NCBI GenBank assembly: GCA_025024175.1
Contig: QCXZ01000138.1
Location: 47,835,092 to 47,899,091, forward strand
Length of the DNA stretch: 64,000 nt
Origin: Rhyzopertha dominica
Taxonomy: Eukaryota; Arthropoda; Insecta; Coleoptera; Bostrichidae
Direction of reading: 5' to 3'
Shown here piece after piece: positions 11,401-25,000 of this stretch; the first letter of the stretch is position 1; each line of letters opens with the position of its first letter. Under the pieces are notes generated by a model. The model worked only from the letters and a program-made list of their open reading frames with translations. It searched no databases and had not been told where the DNA came from. Made by a program: the position numbers and the translations under genes.

Positions 11401-14400
11401 TGTTAATTTATTGACGCCATTTTGTCGTAATTGTTCTCTAACTTGTTAAGTCAAGATATTGCCAAAATTATCGAAGCACGTGTTTTAAATCAGTTGTTGA
11501 GAATGGTAAAATAATTCTCCACAATATATTCTTTAATTTCACTTCAGTTGGCATTTTGGTATTTTTCTAAAGATTATGGAACAATATTTTACCAGTTATT
11601 CATAGCTTTCTGCAAGTACTTGAAATAATTTGATTTTTGGCTAACTTATGAAAAACAGGCAAAAAAATCCTCCACTTTTAGGCAGCAACTTTTGATTTTG
11701 TTTATTTTAAAGGGCTTACTATAACCTTCTCATTTTTCACCTGGTTTAGGAACATCTTTCGAGATATTACCTGATTAAATTAGAAAAACGAAAATATTAC
11801 TTCTAAATGTATCCGTGTCAGGCCCCTGATATATTGAACTGGGGATTAAGTAGAAGCCGAGTTTAACAGATTAGTTAGTAATAATATTTCAGTACTAGTA
11901 AATTCTTTATAGTAAAGGCGCCAAATTTTGCAGAAGCACAAGGAGTATGAATCACTCTGCGTATGTGGTGATTTATATTAGCAACAAAATCCAATACCCG
12001 TTACACAGGATTGATGAATTATTCTGGAAGTTAGAAGGTAGTGCAATTCTTTAAGACATGTTGCAGATGTACATGCAAATATCGCTTTACCAAAAACCAC
12101 AATAACGCGTTATTACATCCATCCATAAAAGCCAGATGGGCAGTCATTATATATAATTATAATGGCATTAAGTGAAATAAAAAAGTAATGCTGCTGACTC
12201 TTTAAGAGGATGTGTTATTGAAAAACAATGGAAAAGGAGATGAGAAGCCATCCGAATTAAATTATGTTTATTATTCTTCCAAAAATCGTGGCTTTCACAT
12301 AAATTAAATTAAGTATTATTAAGATATACAAATGATAAGTTCAAACAATACTAAAAATTACGCCACGCATAACAGGATCTTACTACAAGAAAAATAAAAA
12401 AAGCCTTGTTATTGTAATAACATAGATCACATTTATAAGGAGTCATTAAATTGAAGGCTATAGCAAAAAAGTAGTTCTGAAAAACAATTTCAAATATCTA
12501 AGATTGGACAGAAGAAACGCTTTCTAGAGCGGACAATGCTTTTTATAGCGCTAGTTCTAAATAACAAATTCTTAAATGTCTTAGTTGCTTATAGCAAACG
12601 GGTTGAAATATTTGCAATTGCAACTTTGATATTCAATTTTGCTATTGCTGCATTGGCAAGTAGTATTTGTCGTGTTAGAAGTGATCAAGACAAAAAAAAC
12701 ATTTTGAGGGAAATAGACTGTCGCAAGGGATAGAGTAATGCTAAAAGGTTGCCAGTTAGTAAATAAAAAGTTATTTGAAGGTATTATAAGAAAAATTATT
12801 GAAAATTGTACTGCAGCAACAGGAAAATTAATTTCAAATTAGTAATAAACTAGAAACTTCTTCCAGGCCTTAAAAATCATTAAATCGGTGGAGCGGCTAC
12901 TTTATAACTAGCACAGTTGAGTTATAGTAACATACAAGTGTTTACCCAATGAGGTTATTACATTTTACCGCAAATGCAATGCATGACTTAATGTATTCTG
13001 TATACTTAACACTATTTAGAAAACGTAATGTTTTGAATATATTTTTTATGAAACTATTTATTTAGTTAGTGGACGTGAATGAACGCTTATTAAGAAACAG
13101 ACAGTTTTAGAATATTTACCCCGACTTACTCGACAAATACAGTTATACATCAGGTAGTAATGTATTACAATAAGAAAACTCATTTTTGGGAACTGAAAGT
13201 ATCCAAATTATTTTAGAGTGAAAGGAAGACTTAATAATTTATGCAACTATGTAATAATGATTTGTTTTGGGCAAATCAATGGACCCAGGCGAAACGTAAA
13301 GCATCAAGTTCAGTGCTACAAAACATCAATGCGCGGTTTGTTTCTTCACCAGTCACTAGCACTAAAAAGTCAATTTTGAAAACCCATATTTTGATATGTA
13401 AGTACATGAAAGTCCGTATCGATCCTATCACTCAGTCTAATATAATTTTACCTGTTGATACGATTTTCTAAACATTGACATAAGGAAACAAGTTTGTATA
13501 ATTTATGTATTTATTTGGAAATATAGTTCTTTGACCACGTGTACGTATAGCATGTTATCAAAATCGGTCTTATCGAGAACCTTTCCTTATAAAATAGTAC
13601 ATATTGTAATTTATTGTGTGTTTAATAGAGATTATAATTATTATTATTCATTATTTATCATAACAAAAGGGTCATCATACAGCATCAACTCCGTCACACA
13701 ACACAGAACTATAAGTGGATTGATCGTTTAAAAATGACATTGTATAGAATAGAATGTATTTTCCTAACACTTACCAAAATATTAACATGGTACGTAAATA
13801 TTTCAAACACTTATGCACATTATGAGATTTTCTTAAATATATCGCCCGTATTTACTTTATGAAAACGGATGATTCGGAGCTAATTTTTATCCCCCGAATG
13901 CTCACAAAAGGCACTGAACACCTGATCAAGAAAAGTCCTAAATCGAACTTTTCGACAATATAATCAATTACGAGATACTTCGGTGTAGCAGATGCACCTA
14001 TCGATCCGCTGGCTTTAAAAAGAACCCCTTCTAATCCCGGCAAACTTTTCTATCCCAGTTTCGGGTCGACCTAAAACTTGAATGAAGCCGCTCATGCGGG
14101 CGAAAGGATGACCGAATAAATGGCTAACGACTTCCGTCTTTCAGTGTTCGCGTTTGTTCCTGAATTATAAGAAATATACGCAAGAAGTCTGAAATATGGT
14201 GCGAGAGGGACGGACGTGTAGAACAGAACATCCGCCGAGCAGAAGGAATTTCTTGCTTTGGGTCCAAATGTTGCAACACCAGAACCAGTTACTATCCCTC
14301 AAAGGTGTTTGCTGTTGTTAGTTCGCCTTTAGGCAATCAGTATATAAGCCTCGATTAAAGCGAACCAGCATGAAAAGCAATTAATTTATAGGTAGTATTG

Positions 14401-14925
14401 CGCCCACTTGACTATGTTTGTATTTTAGATGATTAACAATAACTGTCAGTTGATACAGTAATAAGCAAGTGTCAAAATTACATGAGCATCAAACTTAAGA
14501 CAGCAATATTGATAAGTTACGATTCTCTTGTATTTAGTTGATTTCTTCACCACCCTCCTATAGAAAAATCTGTTTTTTAGGTGAGAACTTCAAATAAATA
14601 CAGCGTTTCTATATTTTTCATTCATACAAAGTTACAAAAAGAAAAACAATGATCCCATGATAAGCAATTCAATTGTATTTTGAAAATAATGAAATGAAGT
14701 TTTGGCAGAACTAGTTAGTAATGGTTGGTTTCTACAAGCAAAGTAAGGGTTTTTTCAAATAGTTAGTGGGTTCACTGTTTTGCTGTCTTCTTTCGTTAAT
14801 AAGCAGCAAAAATTGTCTTCTTGAAGCAAAGAATTTCAATTTGCATGTAGCTTAGAAAGAAACATCACTAATANAATTACAACGCGTTGCTAACGATGTG
14901 AATTCCAATCNGTNCAAAAGTTCCT
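8480..14925. other. Long stretch without recognisable gene
   Basis: About 6.4 kb of AT-rich DNA with a few GC-richer patches (for example 8930-9010). ORFs at 10185-10460 and 12536-12733 are short and match nothing I know. Three overlapping AGGTCA-like hexamers occur at 10347-10364. No TE, RNA gene or exon could be supported. Confidence 0.5.
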
Positions 14926-14929
14926 CTAA

Positions 14930-15530
14930 ATGNGTAAAGACCATGGCTTCGATATGACATAAACTTAAGACATTTCCTTTGAACACACTCAGCTTGAATA
15001 ATATATGTATGGAATTATATAAAGTTAGCAGTATTTGCGTCTTAGTGAAATTCTTATAGTTTCTATATATATAACCATAGTATCTCTAGGATGTCTTAAT
15101 CGTATCACTTATGTGACCATTAAAAGTGAATCTTTTATCCAAAGTGACACCAAGATCTTTATATTTGTTAACACCGCTGATTTTATACTGATATCTTACG
15201 TAGCTATGTTTACTGCAGAATGACATGACACAGAGTTTTGATACACTTAGTTTTAAACGATTGGAGTTACACCACGCCACCAAAAAATTAAGGTCATCTT
15301 GCATGACATTAACAAAACCAATCCAAGAATAAAGCTTAACATCATCAGGAAGCATTAAATTAAGACATTTAAAACTGTTAGTTAAGTCGTTAATAAAAAG
15401 TGATACCATATCTGATCCTTCAGAGACATGAGATGAAGAAGTAAAAGGATTGCATTCTGTACATCAAAATCCGATTATTATTTGTTTTTAAGTTGTAGCA
15501 AAATTTTAAAAATGAATGAATAACGATCTT
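14930..15530 (-). mobile_element. LINE RT relic (TDFSKAFD/KDLGV type)
   Basis: The open frame 15086-15409 (-) reads VSLFINDL, LPDDVKLYS in place of ADDVKLY, then LQ-like DDLNFLVAWC, NRLKLSVSKLCVMSF and KYKDLGVTLDKRFTFNGHI. Upstream, decayed sequence to about 15530 fits the GVPQGS region. Downstream to about 14940 frames give LLTLYNSIH and CVQRKCLKFMSY, the end block before the C-terminus. The first catalytic-box residues have changed (LPDD for FADD). It matches the element at 7.9-8.5 kb in type and orientation. Truncated and broken. Confidence 0.87.
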
Positions 15531-15632
15531 CTTTGAATAAAATATCGATACAAAGTTTGTTTCCATATTTAAACATATTTAAATATACTTATTTATACTT
15601 GCAAGCAACGATCTATGAGACTGACTTATGCA

Positions 15633-15722
15633 GAGGGTTTTACAGCTTGATGGTCGGCCGTCGTAAACTATTGTATTGTAAATGAGGGTTTTTACAGCTT
15701 TATGGTCGGCCGTCCTAAACTA
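15633..15722. repeat. Two-copy direct repeat, 51-bp period
   Basis: A 38-39 bp block containing TGGTCGGCCGTC occurs at 15633-15670 and 15684-15722, with about three differences. It is GC-richer than its surroundings. No element family recognised. Confidence 0.85.
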
Positions 15723-16249
15723 CTGGGATTAGTGGAACGCTTCAAAGTTTCTAAATGGGCCGTATTAACAAAAATTTTGTTGGCTAAAATTTTAACTTTT
15801 CCACTATAATTTTTTTAAATTTGTTAGTTGTGATAGTTTAGCAATCAATAAAACAGAAGATTTTATACCAAATTTTATTTAATGCAAACCTGATGCTAAC
15901 TGGCGCGACCCGCGACCTATTTTAATATGATACTTTATTGGGTTTAAATTTTCCGATGTAATATAAAATAAAGGCCTTTGCACATCATGACGAATTTATA
16001 CAAATTTAATATAAAAAATTACAAATTACTAAGTATATAAGTAAACACATATGTTTTCAATACCGTATATAGTAGGAGTAGTATAGTTCCGATTTCTTCT
16101 TATTTCCCAAAAAATATGCAGGTACGTTTATGACCCTCCGGATTAAAACCTTTGAAGAAACAGGGCAGAGGATGATTGCACGCCGCGATCAAAAATTAGA
16201 AAGTATGGGCCGCCGCATTAGAATTGGAATGTTTACCATTCATGGTTAA

Positions 16250-16930
16250 AAAATAGATACTACGCACCTTTAATGTTTTCTCTACTTCCAAATAAAAAAG
16301 TAGGTACTTATAGTTCTTTGTTTAAGATAGTTAAAAAAAGTGTCTTTTTTATGGTTTAGTTTTAGATCCTAAAGATATTTTTGTAGATTTTAAAAAAATC
16401 AATTCATCTTAGTTGCAATAATTTAAATTTAATCTTTAGGTTTAGCTTCTCTTTATAAAGACAAAAATAGTGCAGTTGGAAATTACTTTAAACTATTGTT
16501 GGGTGTACCTTTGTTAGATAGCAGCGAAGTAGAAGTTTTTTTATAATGAACTTTATTAACCAATGCCTGATGATGCGAGTGTGAAAGACTTAGTGTCTTT
16601 ACGTATCAAAAACTCTGTGTTTCCTCCCGAAATGCGAACTTCAAAAAAGGCTTTATTATGTAGGACAACAAATTGTTGTGAAAGTTTTCACTCAAAATTT
16701 AATTCAAATCACCCTAATTTAAACAAGTTTTGTATAACTTGTTAGATGTACAAATAGATATATACACAAAAAAATAAAAGTGCTAATAGGGGTTTTTAAA
16801 CCTTAAGAAATTAGACAATATACGGCAACGTTTTTTAAAACAAATTATCTCTATATATGAAGATATAAAAATATCCATGCAGACTTTTTTTTGGTAAAAA
16901 ATGTTTCTCAATATTTGCCGCATTGGAATT
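16250..16930 (+). mobile_element. MULE/Phantom-like transposase relic
   Basis: Across three frames the + strand reads LLPNKKVGTYSSLF (about 16283-16325), VLDPKDIFVDFKKSIH (about 16363-16410), then LASLYKDKNSAVGNYFKLLL and LLDSSEVEVFFI (about 16445-16545), then MPDDASVKDL and FPPEMR....RTTNCCESFHSKFN followed by HPNLNKF (16563-16740). A KTY-like block ends near QYLPHW at 16925. Nucleophile-domain spacing, the FPPE..W-like box and the RTTN..E..H block are those of MULE-type transposases of the Phantom kind in insects. Terminal repeats were not found. The coding sequence is broken by several frameshifts. Confidence 0.7.
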
Positions 16931-18700
16931 AATGTATAATATTAATAACCTTTATGTAAAGTTTATTGCAAATAAATGGTTCTGCTATAGTGTATCACCA
17001 AATTTTGCTTCTGTTTTAGACCTAATTTACCAAGATCAGTACCTATACGTTACAAAATACCAAACTTGCAGGTTTTTATTTAAATTACGCTATAACTTGA
17101 AAACAAATGGGAATCGAATAAAAACATTAAATTTTTTCCGTTATTTTGATGTGCAGAATGCAGTCCTGGAGTTCGGTACGATCCTTCTTATTCATCCAGG
17201 ATTTATGTTATTTTTGCAATTAGAAATGTGTCTGGGAAAACTAAGTTTTAATATTCTGCCAAGTTTTTCATGCAATTTATCACGGCTCCGGAATACTGGC
17301 CTATTAAAATTAAGACTTCGCAGGAAAAGGAATTATTTGAAAAGCTTCTAAGGTAAACTTTATAAAAGTTGGAAAAATTTCGTCTTTCGTTACTTCAGTG
17401 ATTTTATATGACTTACGCAATTATTAATTCCAGTAATGCTGTCAAACTACTAGCAGGTGTAGACTCTTCATTATTTATAAGCGCTTGGAGGCTGATGTCA
17501 CCTTTCCACACATTCCGTGACTTATTAGCCAGCCGAGCTAATCCGGCATTAAATTTACACCTCGCTGAAGTCGAGCCAACTTCTTAATCACGCCCTCCAA
17601 TCCGTTTTCAACAGCAACTTAGCATCGAAACGTCACGGCTAATCCGCTACAATATCAAGCGCACGGTTTATCCGATCGGATTCGAGCGCGTTCCGTCAAG
17701 AAATCCGAACCGATTACTTCAAAGTCTGAACGCCGATCACGATTTGGAGCGCTCCGCCGGCGCCCCTGTATGATAGATTTACAAAATCAATCACCCTTTC
17801 CAATCTCGCGCGACATCATTTAACCCGATTAAAGACTCGGAAAATACAAGGCACTTCGACGTGTCAGGCCGGAAGGTTCGGAACGTGGAACACAGGTATT
17901 TCACAGTCTAGGCGAGGTCAGGTGCGCTTATGAAAATTATCGAAAGTAAAGTGACGCCTAATTGTCATCTGTCAATCTTGAATTATTAGATGTATTTTAG
18001 TATAAGAAAACGCCTGGGAGTGTGTATTTTTAACATATTCTATAGTGTTTCGTGGGATAATTAACTTCAGGGTTGCAGAGAGCTCACATTTCGGACCCCT
18101 GGGGTGACAATGATCTGCAACCTTCAGTACTATCACCGCTTGCTATCGCCGTGCATATTGTAGCTTGGCAGCAATTACATTAAGGCGGCACAAAGAATTC
18201 AGAAATCAACGCCGCCCGCGTTGCATGAACCATTTATAGAAACCCCCAAACCCAGTATTAGCAAAATATTCTCATGAACTACTCAAATAACGGGCCGTTA
18301 ACATAAAAACTTGTTTTACCATAAAAATGATACCCAAAAGTCAAAAAATTGAAACGATTTTGGCGAATCGCAACACAGTTTTTAAATAGGCGAAGCTCTT
18401 GTTAACGTCACAGTTCGTATCACGTAACCCGCACAGAAAAATTGAAACAGAAATTTGGGCTATTTTGTAGTACCGTTTGTTTATATTCTATTTCATGCTT
18501 TTTAATTAATTTTAATAATTACTATGGATTCAGTGAAATCTTTATTAATAGATTGGTGGTGGATTGGTAGACTTCAATTTCGGCAAGGTCGCGTCGCTAT
18601 GTGACGAATTTTTCAATACATTTGCTGAACAAGATTGGGAATCATACTGCCAACATGGCAAAACAGCTTATGCATAGGTATGTGTTTATGTAATGTTAAT
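16931..18700. other. Unassigned; includes a 142-codon ORF and a GC-rich patch
   Basis: An ORF at 16923-17351 (+) of 142 codons directly follows the MULE relic. It has no motif I recognise and may be part of it. 17540-17930 is clearly richer in GC and CpG than the flanks but has no convincing exon. The rest shows nothing. Confidence 0.4.
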
Positions 18701-18704
18701 ACAT

Positions 18705-18710
<6 letters not shown>

Positions 18711-18736
<26 letters not shown>
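18711..18736. repeat. (AAT)n microsatellite, LINE 3' tail
   Basis: About nine AAT repeats. They sit exactly at the 3' end of the minus-strand LINE at 18737-20030, next to an AATAAAC signal on the minus strand, so they are best read as the element's tail. Confidence 0.9.
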
Positions 18737-18737
<1 letters not shown>

Positions 18738-20030
18738 TTTATTAGCAATTTGTGCTGTACATTTGTATAGTATAAGTAACAAGTATATTATATCCGAACA
18801 GATCTGCACAAACATGCTAATGATGCGAAGTTCGGTTCTTTCAAATTAGAAGCCCCGTTCTTCCACTCCACATCTACAAAATCATTTCCCCGCAACACAT
18901 TGCTGCTGATTCACAACACATAAGGAAACCCAAACCAAAGCCACATTTTTTAGGTACAGAATAAAAACAAACAATACTACATATTACGATTTGTGTGCTA
19001 GACCATCTAAACCTTAGTAGTATGTGTACACCAGATTACCAGGTCACCCTTCAGAATGCTACGTTTAAGATTTTTTTTCAATGTCATAGGAGGTAAAGCT
19101 CTAATGCCTGCTGGAATACGATTCATAATTTGACATATTTTATAGCTAAAACTGCTCTAGAACAGAGCAGTATGATGATGTGGCACTGTTAGATATTGCT
19201 TACGTCTGATATTCAATTGTGGACATCCGTGCGAAAGCGAATTTTATGGTATAGGTACTGGGGTGTTTTATACAGTAAAATTTTGTTATGCATACATGCA
19301 CTCTGAAAAAACATGCTCTGTCTAACTGAAAGCCAGTTTTGAGAATATCGGCCTGAAATATGCTGATGCTTCTTTAAATGTAAAACAAAACGCAAGCATG
19401 AGTTTTGAAGGTGATGAAGTCTGTTCATATTATGTTGTCTTAAAAATGGTCCAATGACAGCACCACAATGTTTAAAATGTGACAGCACCAGAGATTCACA
19501 TAATGTTCTTCTTATGTTAGAATTTAATAAGTCTTTACTTTTATATATTTGTTTCAAGCTCGAGAACCCAGATTTTATTACATTATTGACATAGGATTCA
19601 AATTGCAAATCAGTATCAAGGTTAAATCCTAGCTTTCGTGCCGACTCCACACATGGAATGGACTTATCATTTATATATAACTTTATCAATTCTCGGCATC
19701 TCTTTCTGCTCTGAGAACGACCAAGCAGCATCACCCTGGACTTGTCTGGGTTTATAGTTAGACAGCATCTCTTTGAGAATTCAACCACTTTCTTAAGATC
19801 TTCAGTAATCAACTCATTTGCATTTACTATGTTTATCGGTGGAAATGAGTAATAAAGCTGGGTATCATCCGCATAACATAAGATTTTACTGTGGGTCACT
19901 ACCTTTTGCAATAGTAAAATATATAGAGAAAAAAATAAAGGTCCCAATATCGAGCCCTGCGGCACCCCCAGCTGAAACTGTCAATTATGTGTTGAATGGT
20001 AATGGTATAGTTAGGGCTAAGTCGTCTCTG
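18737..20030 (-). mobile_element. LINE 3' half, RT palm to 3' tail (YADDTQLY type)
   Basis: The best preserved RT in the window. 19213-19965 (-) is one 250-codon frame: [15 protein letters not shown], then [12 protein letters not shown] with the catalytic YADD intact, [39 protein letters not shown] and [14 protein letters not shown]. Downstream frames to about 19010 give FSYKICQIMNRIP and the C-terminal block before a stop. Then comes a 3' UTR with AATAAAC and an ATT-repeat tail. Upstream to about 20030 the GVPQG region is frameshifted (the codons for PQG are read as RRA in one frame). The 5' half of ORF2 is absent, typical 5' truncation. Clade is CR1/L2-like by motif, not resolved. Confidence 0.9.
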
Positions 20031-20099
20031 TACAAAATTTGCAAGAGCTGGAGACCAGAATTAAACACGAAATTCAAGAAATATAAATAACTGAAGTGC

Positions 20100-22000
20100 T
20101 TAGGCAAAACTCTTCAAAACTTTCAGTCTTCATGAAAGACTTTCTCTACAATTCATCACAACTTACAATTTCTTGATTGGAATATGTATGAATAAGTAAG
20201 ATATTGAGTACTAGTGTGTTTTTTTATTGACGATGAGTCCGACAAATTAACGTAACAGTTTAGCACAGATGGCTTTTGTATATTAACTTTTTCCGACTGA
20301 GACAAAAGACGTATCGAGCCTTTAGCGCTCTTAATGTTCCAGAGAGCAGAAATTCGAGATGCTCGACATTGCGGTCACGTAAACCAGAAATTTGACTGTC
20401 ATACAATTTCTACCTGAACATTTATATTTCAATAACAGCAGCGGTTCCATTGACATCCACTGCGGAACTTTGTCCCGTTTTATTCCATCCGCGTGATTTT
20501 GGAACAATAAAACATGGAGTTTTTGTTTCCTTGCTGCATGAATTTCAATTAAATATTTGTTTGGTGAATGAATGCTCGGCTTTGTGAGTAATGCACTTTG
20601 TAATTCCAACAGCGCTTCATTCCGCTAACTGCGAATAATTCTGTTCGTGCAAGAACGCACGTTACGCTGAATGTAAAATTTAATTAGGATCTGAAGGAAC
20701 GGGTCGAATAAAATGTCCCATATTACTCGAAAATTACAATGAGCATTTAAGGTCGCAGAACTTACATCTATAAGGCGAATAAAAAAACAGCAAGCAGAAT
20801 ATTCAAAATAGAATGATAACAAGAAAATGCTTTTTGGGATGTACGACTATATGAAAGATTTAAGAGCGTATTATAATTGAGATAAGCCATATTCATCTAG
20901 AAATTATCGTCAAGATATGATCTATAAAAAGATGATGGCAGGCATTAAACAGCTAATATTTTAGGATTATGCTCTTCTCGGGAGCCACATAGTAGAGGGT
21001 TGAAGATCTAACAAAGTTTTTCCGGGCCTTCTTGTTAATTTATGATCTTAGTTGATCGTTCTTTTTGCTTGCAATCTAATGAAACTTTGAATCGACAAAG
21101 TAACAACGTGGAGATTGCAAGGCTTTCAGCTTTTCAAGTGAATAAATCATCCTGATTTAATAAAACGTAAAAACAAAGTAAAGCACATTACGTAAATGGA
21201 TTTTTAGCTCCTAAAACGTTAATCTAACATTGTTCCAATCCCAAGTGCTAATTTACTTCACTTTATTAGTTAGTAATACCTGACTAGTGCTTACTTTACG
21301 TGATTAAGAAGCTATCATTTGCTTTTACAGGCTATAAAAAAACAACAAGGGCAGCAGGGACCCTCATCTACCCGGATCCTTACTTTTAAAACATACTAAC
21401 GTGTAAATTACACAACAGGGAGATGTTTAGGGTATTTAATTAAACTGTTTTATCCACAATCACGTTATAAACCGTTTTTGATCAGTCTACTCTTTTTTTC
21501 TTATACTGACTGTCTTTCTGTTGCACCAACTGGAAAATCTAGCTATTACTTAAAATGAGCTGTATAATGTAATACCGACAACGTAGTAAGTAGATAACTG
21601 TGAACCAATTTGGAAATTTTAGAATTGACCAAACTTATACGTAAGCAACACATTAATATTTTTAATGACATTTACAATTTTGTCATATAAGTCCAGTAAC
21701 CTGAAATTACATGATAGCATGCAGCACAACAATAACATGTGATCTTAGATATGTAGTGCGTCTCACCCCAATACATTTCTTGTGTAGACTTATACTGATC
21801 AAAATACAAAAAAAATCCGATACTAAACTTGTTCAGATTACATAGCTGCACATTAAAAATATATTATAATAATAATAAAAAGCTGTTGCCATTCTTCTTT
21901 TGGGAGAAAAGTGTGTTTTGTACAATGGAAATGAATTGTGGGTAATTTAGATATTGTTATTAATCAGTCTAACAATGTAAACGCTAAGAAAAGCAACAAT
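20100..22000. other. No recognisable gene
   Basis: ORFs 20331-20609 and 20625-20822 (-) are adjacent and GC-richer than average but match nothing I know. No other structure seen. Confidence 0.5.
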
Positions 22001-22005
22001 TCAGC

Positions 22006-22007
22006 AT

Positions 22008-22083
<76 letters not shown>
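22006..22083. repeat. (AT)n microsatellite
   Basis: About 78 bp of nearly pure AT dinucleotides with one interruption near 22019. Length is likely polymorphic and may be misassembled. Confidence 0.97.
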
Positions 22084-22085
<2 letters not shown>

Positions 22086-25000
22086 ATATACACAGAGTTT
22101 CGATAAAGGGTAAAAAATACAATTTGTATGCGCACAGAAAACACTGTTAAGTAGTGAGTAGAGACCATTCTACATCGAGATTTCGATGCGTCAACATCTG
22201 TATAGTTAGCAGAAAAGTGTTTCGTTAGTCGCACTATAATTTGGGTACAGGTGAACTCGGCACCAAGCGTATTCCTCAATAAAATAAACAGGCCATCTCA
22301 GCACCGGAAACTACAGGTAATTTTGAAGCAACCCTTCAGATATAGGTGAGCTGGTCACTATGTAATGTAAAAATTTCACTTGTTACACAACGCGACGGCA
22401 GCTAGTTGTTCGGTTAGAGCGGGGTCGCGGATTTTAATATGATTTCTTAAGGGCGCCACCAATTTTACACAGACACTAAAAATTGGAAATCAGAGTGCAG
22501 ACAAAAAAAAATTAAGCGATCGCCGGTCCGGTTGAAATAAGTATTTTATTTACGGTGTTACTACAGCTGTGATAACTATTTAGGTAAATTTGTATTATAA
22601 GAACAAAAGCGGTATCCCTATCAAAGCTTTGAACGGGCTAACATTCATTCACAGTAAAACCAAAGTATCTGATAAAAGATGGTTAAGTACTGACCGCTAT
22701 GATGTAACTATACAAATGGAACTTAGCTGTTTCCTGTCCAGATATCGGAGTTCACAAAATGGCTGTTACTGGGAATCGGTTTTCCTAGACGGACCTGCTG
22801 CTTCGGACTCGAACCAAGTTTTTGATATTCCAGGTGATAAGTGTTTGATAGAAAATTTGTACTGGATACTGGCGCTAGGCCTCCACCAAAAGGCCCTAAT
22901 ACATTTTGGAAATAAATTACACAGTAACAATGATTTCACACAAGGTTACCTCACTTGTTGAAGGTCTTTCTCCCAAAATATAACAATTTGCAAGATATTG
23001 TTATTTGTTAAATGGCGTGTATGACGGATGCTCTTAACAATTTTATGATCTTAACATATGGATCACAATTTGGATTATTCAAATCACGTCTTAATAAATG
23101 TGTGCTCCGTCTTTCGATGCCAGTCACAGAATGCCGGTTTTTGTGGAAAGCATGGTCAAGTGAAAAGGTGATAACGAAAGGAAGATATTCAATTTTAAAC
23201 CTCACGTAGGCAACCCAGGTTACTCATACAGGTAAGTAATTATTTTACAACATGAAGTAATAATAACATTTCATTTCAGGAAAGACAGCAAATAGTTTTA
23301 GTTTGAGTACGAATAATGTATGCATGTATAGTATTTGTTTCCTTCAATTTGTTGATTATGTAAAATGATAAAATAAATGCTATAACTAGCCATCCCCAGG
23401 CATAGATTTATGGCAGCCAGCGCTTAATTATCTTATTTATAATATTATAATATTACACAACCTGCACGCTGAAGAAACCAAGCAAATTATTATGTGTATA
23501 ACGAATTGACCATACGTTAACAGTAGCTGCCTTGGGTCAAAATAAAACAAAATAAACCAACTTACCTTATAGCAAACAAAGTTGAGGTTGAGGACAACTA
23601 CCCTACAAAATCGTTTTGGGCAAGTGTTTGCTGAATATTGCAAAGGACATAGTAAAAATACTAAAATTACACCAGTTCAGTAAAAAAAGATAGAAAACTT
23701 TATTAACACATTAAAGTGCTTTTTTTAATTTAGTTTAGTCAGCTTTACTGCTGAGTTTGCTTGAGGGTAGTTATGAATGATTGCCAACATTGATGCGTGA
23801 TGGTGGATTAACTGGTCGGCTGCGCTATGGGAAAATAACCTGGCCACGCAAATGATTCCGATTTATTTTGAGACATGGTAGCTACCGTTAAAGTATGGCC
23901 CACTTGTTACCGGACACCCTGTATACCTACCTACGCAAATGAACATTTTATCATTTCGGTTGGCGCTACACAGATGGATAGATGTATAGAACAGGATCAG
24001 CTTGAACATAAAATGCTAGTTGTAAAAAAATATAAATTTAAAGTGCTGAATAGTGAAAGGATATTGTAGACCTGCAGTGATCAGTGAATAAAAATTTTAT
24101 ATGTTTCAAATATATTGTGTTTCTGATGGACATATCAGTTTTATGAGTGCAATTTTATGGTCATTATTTACTACACATACGCAGGTTATTGTTTTTTACT
24201 TATGTCTCAAGCTTGAGTTTTTTTTTCTACACAAAACGATATAAAACTTGAGTAATGATTTCTTTAAAGAAATAAACGAGCTGTTTGTAAAAACATGTAA
24301 TTAGCTTTAAAAACAAACTTTAATTCGATGTATGCAAGGCCTCAAAAATCAAAGATTCGTCACGATGACACACCTTAATTTGTTATAAGGTGGAAAATTA
24401 TTCTATATTATCAGAAAAGGTATTAAAAAGTAGTGCGGTTATTAAGATCAGTGGTGCTCAGATGGATGGTCGTTCGCTCATGGCCAGTGTCGAGTTGGCC
24501 TGTCATAAACTGTAACTAAATTTTTAGGGGATTACTTGGTGCCGAGTTGGCGTCCGGCCTATAATTTAAGTGGTATTTTTAATGTAAGATTATAATTATT
24601 AGGCCCGGTGATAAAATCAATGGAGCAAGAGGCAAATTGAACAGCACCAAGTATTCACAACGGTACGGTAAGTTTATAAATTATGTTGTAAGAAATATAC
24701 CACCTACAGACATTTCCTGAACAATAAACTGGAGGAGACCTAATCTCCTTTTAATGTTGTGATGTCGAATATTAAAAAAGTAAGACACACGGTCACAATC
24801 TGTAAGCAAGGAACAAAGATTATAGGCTGCTAGAAACCTGTACCTACCCGACTAATTTTTCAGAATTCAGTAATCCTTTGTACTCCTAGTAATAGCTAAT
24901 CCTATTACAGCAATCTGCAGCTGAAGATTACCCGTCTTANTTTTAATTCTTGCCAACCTACGTTTTGTAAGTACTTAGATGACTTGCAAGCTACGATAAA

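Noticed and set aside
16566..16590. CTGATGA followed by GAAA
   Set aside because: It encodes part of the MULE transposase (PDDASVKD) and the bases between cannot form stem II.
22007..22279. ORFs across the (AT)n tract on both strands
   Set aside because: Alternating Ile/Tyr codons are a by-product of the microsatellite.
22805..22815. tRNA B-box-like GGTTCGAGTCC on the minus strand
   Set aside because: The candidate A box is off consensus and about 75 bp away, and no cloverleaf can be drawn. Taken as chance.
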